Origin: Candidatus Margulisiibacteriota bacterium | Lineage (GTDB): Bacteria; Margulisbacteria; Termititenacia; Termititenacales; Termititenacaceae | NCBI GenBank assembly: GCA_031267055.1 | Contig: JAIRZV010000019.1 | Location: 1-16,427, forward strand | Direction of reading: 5' to 3' | Length of the DNA: 16,427 bases | Part shown: positions 1-5,584 of the stretch, one piece after another | How the letters are laid out: each line of letters begins with the position of its first letter | How positions within the stretch are numbered: position 1 is the first letter of the stretch | Notes under the pieces: generated by a model | What the model was told of the DNA's origin: nothing | Seen by the model: only the letters and a program-made list of their open reading frames with translations | Database searches by the model: none | Made by a program: the position numbers and the translations under genes

Positions 1-1
1 G

Positions 2-496
2 GCGGATTCTTTGCTGGCGCGTCTGCTGCAATTAACTTTTTTGCTCCTGGCCTATCAATTTTGGTCTTATCACGCCGTGGTGGCCGCGCTGTTTTTGGGC
101 TGGCTGAACGCTCTGACCAAAACCAGAATTTGGAGTCTGCGCTACAATCTGGAACTCTGGCGTTTGCTCAACGCGCTGACTTTTTTGCTGATTTTTGTCT
201 GGCTGCGAATCGACTGGACTGTGCTGAGCGCGACGGCCGTGTTGCTGATTTTGCGGCTGGCGGTTTTTTATCTCTACAATTTTTTGGCGCGGCGTTATCT
301 TTTTGGCACGGATTTTTGCCGGAGAATAGCCTATGGCCTGCGTATCAGCGACGGCGCGTTGATCCTGCTGCTCTGGGCTTTTAATATAGATCAGTTGATT
401 TTGTCTGCCGCCGTGCTGACCGCGCTGGCGGAAAATCTTTTTTATCCGCTGATCCTGCGGCGCATTTTGAAACAATCCGGCGAATTGACCGCGTGA
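2..496 (+). CDS. Hypothetical multi-pass membrane protein, 5' end probably outside the window
   Basis: I do not recognise the family. The reading frame is open from the window edge. The first possible internal start is a TTG at 11, which would give 161 residues, but the gene may begin upstream. The protein is very hydrophobic, with about four or five candidate membrane helices separated by short basic loops such as LTKTRIWSLRYN and LARRYLF. It is therefore probably an inner-membrane protein with inside-positive loops. It ends in LKQSGELTA and is followed within about 20 bp by a strong rho-independent terminator, so it is the last gene of a plus-strand transcript. No catalytic motif is visible. 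Confidence 0.7.
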   Translation, partial: ADSLLARLLQLTFLLLAYQFWSYHAVVAALFLGWLNALTKTRIWSLRYNLELWRLLNALTFLLIFVWLRIDWTVLSATAVLLILRLAVFYLYNFLARRYLFGTDFCRRIAYGLRISDGALILLLWAFNIDQLILSAAVLTALAENLFYPLILRRILKQSGELTA

Positions 497-515
497 TATT
501 CCTATAATTAAACGC

Positions 516-544
516 GAGGGCGGCCACTGGCCGCCCTCTTTTTT
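516..544 (+). terminator. Rho-independent terminator after the membrane-protein gene
   Basis: A 10-bp G+C-rich stem (GAGGGCGGCC, 516-525; GGCCGCCCTC, 529-538) with a 3-nt loop is followed by six Ts (539-544). The same stem recurs at 3518-3546 after priA, differing only in the loop. The T tract lies on the plus strand, so it terminates plus-strand transcription. The converging lipoprotein gene ends 20 bp away. Confidence 0.93.
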
Positions 545-563
545 CAGAAAAGCGTTTAGGCTT

Positions 564-1346
564 CTAGTTTACATAACTAAGTGTATATGACGAAATTTGT
601 CCACTTGTTACGGTAAATTCGCAGTTTACAAAATAAGTCGTCCCGCTATTGTCCAAACTACCAAATCTTAAGGTATAAGTGTCATCCTCAAATATAGAAT
701 TGGCATCTGTTCCTTCTACATCACCCGACCAAAGCAACCACCACTTGTTGGCGGCATCATAATTCTTGCCCCAGTTTATAGAAGTGCTTGTGTAGTATTC
801 CAGAATCGCTCCTCCGCCTGACATATTAAACAAACCGACCAGGCTTGGCTTTGCCGCTTCTGTGTTACTCACAAACGAGCTATCCTCTGGGTTACCTCCG
901 CCTGGTGCCGGATTTGGAAATGAATTGCAAAATGCTATTATGTCTGCTCCTGATGAAAATATTGACATATCAAGCCATCTCAACGTATAGGCGTTTTTGG
1001 TAAATGTTACTCCCTTGCCCTTTATTTGTCCTGAAGAGCTTTTTGTTAATGTAGCGCCTTCATCGACGTTCAGCGTGGCGCCTTCACCTATGGTCAAAGT
1101 TTTCCCAGCAGGAATAGTCACATTGTCGGTGATAGTAATATTTCCCGAAATGATAACATCGTCCACTGTTTCCAGCGCGTTCAGCAAACCCTCAAGGTTT
1201 TCAACTGTGTCCGAGGTTCTTTGATTGTTGTTGCCGCCGCCTCCGCCGCTCCCACCTCCGCTCGCAGTCTTGCCGCAGCCGGCGAGAGTCAGACCAAGCG
1301 CCAGTATGGTCAGGGATACAAATAATTTTTGCCAATTGATGTTCAT
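564..1346 (-). CDS. Lipoprotein, variant 1 of a duplicated family (conserved N-terminus, unique C-terminus)
   Basis: This encodes a 260-residue predicted lipoprotein. It starts MNINWQKLFVSLTILALGL, with a lipobox ending LAGC, so it should be lipidated and attached to a membrane. A Gly/Asn-rich linker follows (about residues 26-42). Next is a region of short beta-strand-like repeats (VIISGNITITDNVTIPAGKT...), resembling the start of a right-handed beta-helix or GLTT-type passenger. This part is nearly identical to the lipoprotein at 3586-4722. After about residue 95 the sequence is unrelated to that paralogue: an aromatic-rich domain (WLDMSIF, KWWLLWSGDV) with two cysteines, of unknown function. 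I chose the ATG at 1346 because AAGGAG (1355-1360) lies 8 nt upstream. An in-frame ATG at 1397 would add 17 residues before the signal peptide. Expression may depend on the G18 tract at 1514-1531. Confidence 0.88.
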   Translation of the reverse strand: MNINWQKLFVSLTILALGLTLAGCGKTASGGGSGGGGGNNNQRTSDTVENLEGLLNALETVDDVIISGNITITDNVTIPAGKTLTIGEGATLNVDEGATLTKSSSGQIKGKGVTFTKNAYTLRWLDMSIFSSGADIIAFCNSFPNPAPGGGNPEDSSFVSNTEAAKPSLVGLFNMSGGGAILEYYTSTSINWGKNYDAANKWWLLWSGDVEGTDANSIFEDDTYTLRFGSLDNSGTTYFVNCEFTVTSGQISSYTLSYVN

Positions 1347-1354
1347 TAGTAATA

Positions 1355-1360
1355 CTCCTT
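1355..1360 (-). promoter_or_regulatory. Ribosome binding site deciding the lipoprotein 1 start
   Basis: AAGGAG on the minus strand is 8 nt upstream of the ATG at 1346. It is conserved in the paralogue at 4731-4736. It argues for MNINWQ as the start and against the longer frame from 1397. Confidence 0.85.
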
Positions 1361-1402
1361 TTTTTAAATTAAATTTCGATACCGCATAACAAAACAAATA
1401 GG

Positions 1403-1425
1403 AACAATAAACTATCTTTGTTGTT
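1403..1425 (-). other. Leader hairpin upstream of lipoprotein 1
   Basis: On the minus strand this reads AACAACAAA, GATAG, TTTATTGTT: a 9-bp stem with one mismatch and a 5-nt loop. The copy at 4776-4798 pairs perfectly. It would lie in the 5' untranslated leader if the promoter at 1506-1539 is used. No T tract follows, so it is not an obvious attenuator. Confidence 0.5.
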
Positions 1426-1505
1426 ATTTACTGCACCTCCAGTAATTATTTTCCTCCGCAGAGAAATTGGGCACAGGGTACAAAAAACGTGAACTGATTA
1501 TGAAA

Positions 1506-1539
1506 ATTATAGCGGGGGGGGGGGGGGGGGGTATTGCAA
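1506..1539 (-). promoter_or_regulatory. Candidate phase-variable promoter: G18 tract (C18 on the coding strand) in the -35/-10 spacer
   Basis: Read on the minus strand: TTGCAA (1539-1534), TA, eighteen Cs (1531-1514), GC, TATAAT (1511-1506). The -10 is a perfect consensus. The -35 matches at 4 of 6 positions. The spacer is 22 nt as assembled; a C tract of about 13 would restore 17 nt. The unit lies about 165 bp upstream of the lipoprotein ATG. Homopolymers in promoter spacers are known phase-variation switches, for example Neisseria porA and opc. That it works this way here is inference. The assembled tract length may be inexact. Confidence 0.6.
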
Positions 1540-1577
1540 CAGTTAATTTATGGCTTAGTTACGCGAAAAAAACACGT

Positions 1578-1600
1578 CCGTGAAACATTTTGTTTCACGG
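1578..1600. repeat. 10-bp palindrome upstream of the G tract (copy 1)
   Basis: CCGTGAAACA, ttt, TGTTTCACGG form a perfect 10-bp inverted repeat with a 3-nt loop. In copy 2 (4945-4967) one pair changes from C-G to T-A on both arms, preserving the pairing. On the minus strand the stem is followed after 5 nt by seven Ts, so it could be a minus-strand terminator. Alternatively it is an operator just upstream of the lipoprotein promoter. Confidence 0.7.
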
Positions 1601-1672
1601 AAATGTATTAGAAAAGTAATTCAGGAACTTTTATGAAATAAATTTCTGCACCCTGTCACCGTTATGCTTCAA

Positions 1673-1915
1673 GTGCGGCAAATATCTTTACCCTCGCGAA
1701 CACGGCATAGCACTGAAGGTTACGTTCGCTCCGGGCAAAATATTTGCCGCGCCAAATAGGACAAACTTGAGAGCGGATATTTTGCCGTAAGCGAGTTTTG
1801 GCTCGAACTTAACGAGTGGCGCGGCCACGAAGTTAAGTGAGAGGCCACGGCTCGCGGCGGCAAAGATATTCGCTCGAATTTATTGTAGCCATGCGGGTAA
1901 AGATGTTTACCGCAC
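1673..1915. repeat. 243-bp structured repeat with terminal inverted repeats (copy 1)
   Basis: The ends (1673-1693 and 1895-1915) are 21-bp inverted repeats matching at 19 of 21 positions, starting GTGCGG and containing ATCTTTACCC. Inside is an iterated motif of the type AATATYTTTRCCG plus GCG, in both orientations, near 1680, 1740, 1780 and 1870. A compound hairpin lies at 1808-1837. A second copy lies at 5039-5338. No transposase is present. It resembles a MITE or other non-autonomous repeat, or a structured regulatory array. It ends about 40 bp before the priA start. Confidence 0.7.
1808..1837. repeat. Compound hairpin inside the structured repeat (copy 1)
   Basis: CTTAAC (1808-1813) pairs with GTTAAG (1832-1837). 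Inside it GTGGC (1816-1820) pairs with GCCAC (1824-1828) around a GCG loop. In copy 2 the outer stem is identical, but the inner stem has a different sequence that still pairs. Confidence 0.65.
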
Positions 1916-1921
1916 GTAAAT

Positions 1922-1951
1922 ATGACGAAGGACGTTCTCGCGGTATATAAT
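1922..1951 (+). promoter_or_regulatory. Promoter candidate for priA, probably giving a leaderless mRNA
   Basis: TATAAT at 1946-1951 is only 5 nt from the priA ATG (1957). A weak -35 (ATGACG, 1922-1927, 4 of 6) lies 18 nt upstream of it. No Shine-Dalgarno is near the ATG. Transcription would start at or next to the start codon. Confidence 0.6.
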
Positions 1952-1956
1952 CTGAC

Positions 1957-3513
1957 ATGCAGCTTACCCCCGAACAGGAAAAAGCGCTGGCTTTAATCCG
2001 GCAAAAGCAATTTGTTTTAATTCACGGCGTGACCGGCAGTGGCAAGACGGAAATTTATTTGCGCGCCGCTCAAGAGGTTTGTGCGGCCGGCCGGCAGGTG
2101 ATCGTGCTCGTGCCGGAAATTTCCCTGACGCCGCAGACCGTGCAAAGATTTGCCGAACGTTTTAAGATCGCCGAGCTGCACAGCGCGCTGACTCCCAAAC
2201 AGCGGCGGGAAAACTGGCAAAAAATTCTCAACGGCGAAGTACAGCTGGCGGTCGGCGCGCGCTCGGCTTTGTTCGCGCCTTTTCAAAATCTCGGCTTGAT
2301 CATCATCGATGAGGAGCAGGACAGCTCGTACAAACAGGATAATAATCCGCGATATCACGCTGTGGCGACAGCACTGCAAAGAGCGGAATTTTGCGGCGCC
2401 AAAGTGATTTTCGGCACGGCCACTCCATCTCTGGAAACCTATCATTTATTCCAAAATCCGCCGGACGACAAGTACGGCTATATTTATCTGCCGCGGCGCG
2501 TCAATGACCGGCCACTGCCGCCGGTCGAGATCGTGGACATGCGCGCGGAACTGCAAAACGGCAATTTTTCGGTTTTGTCCGCGCGTTTACAGAAAGAACT
2601 GCGCGCTTGTCTGGACAGCGGCGGCAAGGCCATGCTGTTGATGAACCGCCGCGGTTTTGCCACGTTTGTCAGCTGCCGTGCCTGTGGCTACACGCTGGAA
2701 TGTCCGCGTTGCAGCGTGGCGTTGGTCTATCACTCCGACGGTCAGGCCAAATGTCATTATTGCGGCCGCGCGGAAAAAATCCCTGAAGAACAACGCTGTC
2801 CCAGCTGCGGACAGCCGTATCTCAAGTATTTCGGCGCTGGCACACAAAAAGCCGAGGCGGAGCTGCGCAAATATTTCGGCGATGCGCATATTCTGCGCAT
2901 GGACAGCGACACGACCGCGAAACGTGGCGCGCATGAAAAAATTTTAAAAGAATTTCTGGCGGCAGACCGCGCGGTACTGCTCGGCACGCAGATGATCGCC
3001 AAAGGACATGATTTTTCCGCGGTGACTCTGGTGGGCATTATCGCGGCGGACGCATTGCTCAATCTGCCGGATTTCCGCTCGGCCGAGCAGACTTTTCAAT
3101 TATTGACACAGGCGGCCGGACGCGCCGGACGTGGCGATCAGGCCGGACGGGTGATCGTGCAGACTTATCAACCGGAGCATTACGCGGTGCAGGCCGCGGC
3201 CCGGCACGACGCGCCGGGGTTTTACGCGCAGGAATTAACTGTCCGCCGCGAGCTGAATTATCCGCCGTTTTCCCGTCTGACCGCGATCGTTTTTGCGGCG
3301 GCCGACGAAGCGCAGGCTAAAAAAATGGCGGAGCATTATGCCCAAAAATACGCGCCGCAGGCGCTGGGCCCGGCGCCGTGTATTATCCGCAAATTAAAAG
3401 GCTATTACCGCTGGCAAATTTTGCTGAAAGACACAGAAATAAATTACGCCGATTTTCCGGCGGAAGCCAGCGTCAAAATCGAGATCGACGTCGATCCGTT
3501 GAATATGTATTAA
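1957..3513 (+). CDS. priA: Primosomal replication-restart helicase PriA, helicase-only form lacking the N-terminal DNA-binding region
   Basis: PriA is a 3'-5' superfamily-2 helicase that recognises stalled forks and reloads the replisome. The 518 residues carry Walker A GVTGSGKT (24-31), motif II DEEQ (118-121), the GTATPSLE motif, and eight zinc-binding cysteines in CxxC pairs (about 240-284). Motifs LLGTQMIAKGHDF and QAAGRAGRGDQAGR follow. PriA is usually about 700 residues or more. Here the ATG falls exactly where the helicase domain begins, so the roughly 200-residue 3'-DNA-binding and winged-helix part is missing. Motif II is normally DEEH; here it is DEEQ. The gene starts just downstream of the structured repeat, so 5' truncation by that unit is possible, though short PriA may be normal in this lineage. 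A terminator follows directly. Confidence 0.93.
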   Translation: MQLTPEQEKALALIRQKQFVLIHGVTGSGKTEIYLRAAQEVCAAGRQVIVLVPEISLTPQTVQRFAERFKIAELHSALTPKQRRENWQKILNGEVQLAVGARSALFAPFQNLGLIIIDEEQDSSYKQDNNPRYHAVATALQRAEFCGAKVIFGTATPSLETYHLFQNPPDDKYGYIYLPRRVNDRPLPPVEIVDMRAELQNGNFSVLSARLQKELRACLDSGGKAMLLMNRRGFATFVSCRACGYTLECPRCSVALVYHSDGQAKCHYCGRAEKIPEEQRCPSCGQPYLKYFGAGTQKAEAELRKYFGDAHILRMDSDTTAKRGAHEKILKEFLAADRAVLLGTQMIAKGHDFSAVTLVGIIAADALLNLPDFRSAEQTFQLLTQAAGRAGRGDQAGRVIVQTYQPEHYAVQAAARHDAPGFYAQELTVRRELNYPPFSRLTAIVFAAADEAQAKKMAEHYAQKYAPQALGPAPCIIRKLKGYYRWQILLKDTEINYADFPAEASVKIEIDVDPLNMY

Positions 3514-3517
3514 CGCA

Positions 3518-3546
3518 GAGGGCGGCCAGTGGCCGCCCTCTTTTTT
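3518..3546 (+). terminator. Rho-independent terminator after priA
   Basis: The stem GAGGGCGGCC (3518-3527) / GGCCGCCCTC (3531-3540) has loop AGT and is followed by six Ts (3541-3546). It is the same stem as at 516-544, with only the loop differing. Confidence 0.93.
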
Positions 3547-3585
3547 CACAAAACATTCCTGGCAGGAAACTAATAATCTAAACTA

Positions 3586-4722
3586 TTATTCTCCTGTATA
3601 GCCAGTTATTCCATTTACTGTTCCGCCGTTTTTAACGACGTTAGTTACAGGACTGACATTGCCACCGCTCTCTACAGTAAGTGTTCCGCTGGTCCATACA
3701 TTCAAGTTGTCTTGAAGCGTCAAAGTCGCACCGGTGTTTACCGTTATGGAGTTGACAGGAGCAGATCCTCCGATATGCGTTACTTGTTTGGATATGACAG
3801 TTCCGGCAGCCACTGTATAGGAATCTTTGGTCATTTCGAATATAGCGCCATTTCCTAATTGTAATGCTGTCGCGCTATCATCGGATGCCAGACGCGTAAC
3901 TCCATTGACTATGCCGGTCGCGCCATAGTGATACACTATCGTTCCGCTATCATTGCCGGTGTTCCAATTGTCATCTGCGGCAGTAGTGTATGTGCCGTAC
4001 ACATTAAGCTTACCGTTCACATGTAGTTCTTTGCCGGACTCTACTGCAAGCTTGCCGTAAATATTTGCAGCGGCTCCTGCGTTCAGATTCACAGTACCAT
4101 TTATGGTCGCTACAGAACCTTCGGTTATGGTCAGTACCTGGCTTGCGAGAAGTTGGTAACCTGTCCCCACATCGGCTTCGCCGTCCAATATATAAGCATC
4201 ATTCTTAAGCGCCAGCGTACCTTCTTTCAAATGAACTATCGCTGAGTTGTCAGTGCCTATGAAAGTATATGGAGTAGTGCCACTGTATCTGAGTCCTCTG
4301 GAACCGGCCTCGAAAATCAATTCAGCGTTGTTGTTTTGCTGCCATTGTTGTGCTCCGGGGGTACCATAAGCCTCGTCTATTATTTGGCCTCCCTCTTTTA
4401 CCCTAATGATACCTTCTAACTCGATTGTGGCGTCAGCGCTAACGTTCAATCTTGCGTTTTCCTCTACAGTTAAAGTTTTCCCAGCGGGGATAGTCACATT
4501 GTCGGTGATAGTAATATTTCCCGAAATGATAACATCGTCCACTGTTTCCAGCGCGTTCAGCAACTCGTCAATAGTTTCGACTGTGTCCGAGGTTCTTTGA
4601 TAGTTGTTACCGCCGCCTCCGCTGCTTCCGCCGCCGCTCGCAGTCTTGCCGCAACCGGCGAAGGACAGACCGAGCGCCAGTATGGTCAGGGATACAAATA
4701 ATTTTTGCCAATTTATATTCAT
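3586..4722 (-). CDS. Lipoprotein, variant 2 of the duplicated family (long beta-helix-like C-terminus)
   Basis: A 378-residue predicted lipoprotein. It has the same signal peptide start (MNINWQKLFVSLTILALGL), a lipobox ending FAGC, and the same Gly/Asn/Ser-rich linker. Residues up to about 85 are near-identical to lipoprotein 1; 74 consecutive bp (4490-4563 versus 1114-1187) are identical. The rest differs: imperfect repeats of short strands and turns such as GKLAVESGKELHVNGKLNVYG and GTLTVESGGNVSPVTN. This is typical of right-handed beta-helix surface proteins and adhesin passengers. Surface exposure is inferred. The start at 4722 is supported by AAGGAG at 4731-4736. A G12 tract lies 165 bp upstream. 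Confidence 0.9.
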   Translation of the reverse strand: MNINWQKLFVSLTILALGLSFAGCGKTASGGGSSGGGGNNYQRTSDTVETIDELLNALETVDDVIISGNITITDNVTIPAGKTLTVEENARLNVSADATIELEGIIRVKEGGQIIDEAYGTPGAQQWQQNNNAELIFEAGSRGLRYSGTTPYTFIGTDNSAIVHLKEGTLALKNDAYILDGEADVGTGYQLLASQVLTITEGSVATINGTVNLNAGAAANIYGKLAVESGKELHVNGKLNVYGTYTTAADDNWNTGNDSGTIVYHYGATGIVNGVTRLASDDSATALQLGNGAIFEMTKDSYTVAAGTVISKQVTHIGGSAPVNSITVNTGATLTLQDNLNVWTSGTLTVESGGNVSPVTNVVKNGGTVNGITGYTGE

Positions 4723-4730
4723 TAGTAGTG

Positions 4731-4736
4731 CTCCTT
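4731..4736 (-). promoter_or_regulatory. Ribosome binding site of lipoprotein 2
   Basis: AAGGAG on the minus strand sits 8 nt before the ATG at 4722, as in the paralogue. Confidence 0.85.
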
Positions 4737-4775
4737 TTTTTTAATTTAAATTTCGATACCGCGTAACAAATTAAG

Positions 4776-4798
4776 AACAATAAACTATCTTTATTGTT
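4776..4798 (-). other. Leader hairpin upstream of lipoprotein 2
   Basis: AACAATAAA, a 5-nt loop and TTTATTGTT give a perfect 9-bp stem. It lies about 55 bp upstream of the ATG and matches the imperfect copy at 1403-1425. Its function is unknown. Confidence 0.5.
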
Positions 4799-4878
4799 AT
4801 ATACTGCACCTCCAGTAATTATTTTCCCCCGCAGAGAAATTGGGCACAGGGCACAAAAAACGTGACCTGATAATCAAC

Positions 4879-4906
4879 TTTGCAGCGGGGGGGGGGGGTA
4901 TGTCAA
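4879..4906 (-). promoter_or_regulatory. G12 tract beside a perfect -35 upstream of lipoprotein 2
   Basis: On the minus strand: TTGACA (4906-4901, perfect -35), TA, twelve Cs (4898-4887), GC, then TGCAAA (4884-4879) where copy 1 has TATAAT. The spacer to that position is 16 nt, close to ideal, but the -10 hexamer matches at only 3 of 6 positions. Copy 1 therefore has a good -10 and poor spacing; copy 2 has a good -35 and spacing but a poor -10. Whether this copy is active cannot be read from sequence. Confidence 0.5.
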
Positions 4907-4944
4907 CTGTTAATTTATGGCTTAACTACGCGAAAAAAACTCGT

Positions 4945-4967
4945 CTGTGAAACATTTTGTTTCACAG
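4945..4967. repeat. 10-bp palindrome upstream of the G tract (copy 2)
   Basis: CTGTGAAACA, ttt, TGTTTCACAG are perfectly paired. Compared with 1578-1600 the second pair from the outside has changed on both arms. On the minus strand seven Ts follow after 5 nt. Confidence 0.7.
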
Positions 4968-5075
4968 AAATGTATTAGAAAAGTAATTCAGGAACTTTTA
5001 TGAAATAAATTTCTGCACCTCGCCGCCGTTATGTTTCAGCGCGGCAAATATCTTTACCCGCGCGAACACGGCATA

Positions 5076-5103
5076 GTAGATGCGTTGCATGCAACGCATC
5101 TAC
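5076..5103. repeat. Perfect 28-bp palindrome inside structured repeat copy 2
   Basis: A perfect 14+14 bp palindrome with no central spacer, centred on TGCATGCA between 5089 and 5090. Copy 1 has unrelated, non-palindromic sequence at the corresponding place. Confidence 0.85.
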
Positions 5104-5214
5104 AACAGCGGGCAAAATATTTGCCGAACTGAATTAGCGGAGAAAACATTGGATTTGTGTTTGGTGAATATTTTGCGGAGCGAATATTTTGCCGTAAGCG
5201 AGTTTTGGCTCGAA

Positions 5215-5246
5215 CTTAACAAGGCTACAAAGTAGCCGACGTTAAG
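5215..5246. repeat. Compound hairpin inside the structured repeat (copy 2)
   Basis: Outer stem CTTAAC (5215-5220) / GTTAAG (5241-5246); inner stem GGCTAC (5223-5228) / GTAGCC (5232-5237) with an AAA loop. The inner stem differs from that in copy 1 at most positions yet still pairs perfectly. Confidence 0.65.
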
Positions 5247-5365
5247 TGCGCCGCAGGCCAATGGAGGCCACGGCTCGCGGCGGCAAAGATATTCGCTCGA
5301 GTCCGTTGTAGCTATGCGAGTAAAGATGTTTACCGCGCGCAAAGCAAACATTTTTACCACTGTGT

Positions 5366-5371
5366 TATAAT
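5366..5371 (+). promoter_or_regulatory. -10 element for the 68-aa gene, probably leaderless
   Basis: TATAAT lies exactly 6 nt before the ATG at 5378. There is no Shine-Dalgarno and no convincing -35. The same spacing is seen before manC and the PIN gene. Confidence 0.55.
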
Positions 5372-5377
5372 TTAAAC

Positions 5378-5584
5378 ATGCCAGAAAACAATAAATTTAG
5401 CGAAAATATTCAGCTTTTCAATCAAGATCAGCTATCGAAAATATTTAATGAGCTTGATCTTGATCCGCAAAAAGTCGCGCAGGTCAAAAAGACCACGCCG
5501 CCCAAAAATCTGCCGCCTGATCCCAGCCAGAGCGCGGCGGATATTCTGAAAGCGAATTTTATTGCTGCCGAGGAAGGAGAATAG
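5378..5584 (+). CDS. Small hypothetical protein, 68 aa
   Basis: I do not recognise it. It is hydrophilic, with no signal peptide or membrane segment. The N-terminal half (FNQDQLSKIFNELDLDPQKVAQVKK) looks helical and is followed by a proline-rich stretch (TTPPKNLPPDPSQ) and a short C-terminal helix ending AAEEGE. The start is supported by a consensus TATAAT at 6 nt, the spacing seen for other genes here. Its last 26 bp overlap the 3' end of the convergent lptC-like gene. It stands alone after the second repeat unit. It could be a small cytoplasmic adaptor or a spurious frame; the well-placed promoter favours a real gene. Confidence 0.6.
   Translation: MPENNKFSENIQLFNQDQLSKIFNELDLDPQKVAQVKKTTPPKNLPPDPSQSAADILKANFIAAEEGE

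Larger units (their letters stand above)
5039..5338. repeat. 300-bp structured repeat with terminal inverted repeats (copy 2)
   Basis: The ends 5039-5059 and 5318-5338 are inverted repeats sharing GCGCGGYAAAYATCTTTAC. Internal blocks match copy 1 (1673-1915) in order: CGCGAACACGGCATAG, GGGCAAAATATTTGCCG, TTTTGCCGTAAGCGAG, GGCCACGGCTCGCGGCGG. Copy 2 has an extra iteration of the AATATTTTGC motif near 5170, and a 28-bp palindrome. It ends about 40 bp before the ATG at 5378, as copy 1 does before priA. Confidence 0.7.

Noticed and set aside
1347..1397. Longer lipoprotein 1 starting at 1397
   Set aside because: It would add a non-signal-like stretch before the signal peptide; the AAGGAG and the paralogue both support 1346.
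1514..1531. G tract as a pure sequencing or assembly artefact
   Set aside because: A shorter tract occurs at the equivalent place in the second unit, so a tract is real, although the exact counts (18, 12) may be wrong.
1673..1915. CRISPR array or integron attC sites
   Set aside because: The repeats are inverted and unevenly spaced with no uniform spacers, and no cas or integrase gene is nearby.
2017..3062. Long minus-strand open frames inside priA, and similar antisense frames in purA, tsaD and ispH
   Set aside because: They are shadows of G+C-rich coding sequence with no initiation signals and low-complexity basic translations.
5100..5360. 86-codon minus-strand open frame across the second structured repeat
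   Set aside because: It is made of the repeat's inverted motifs, has no ribosome binding site, and the corresponding region of copy 1 has no comparable frame.
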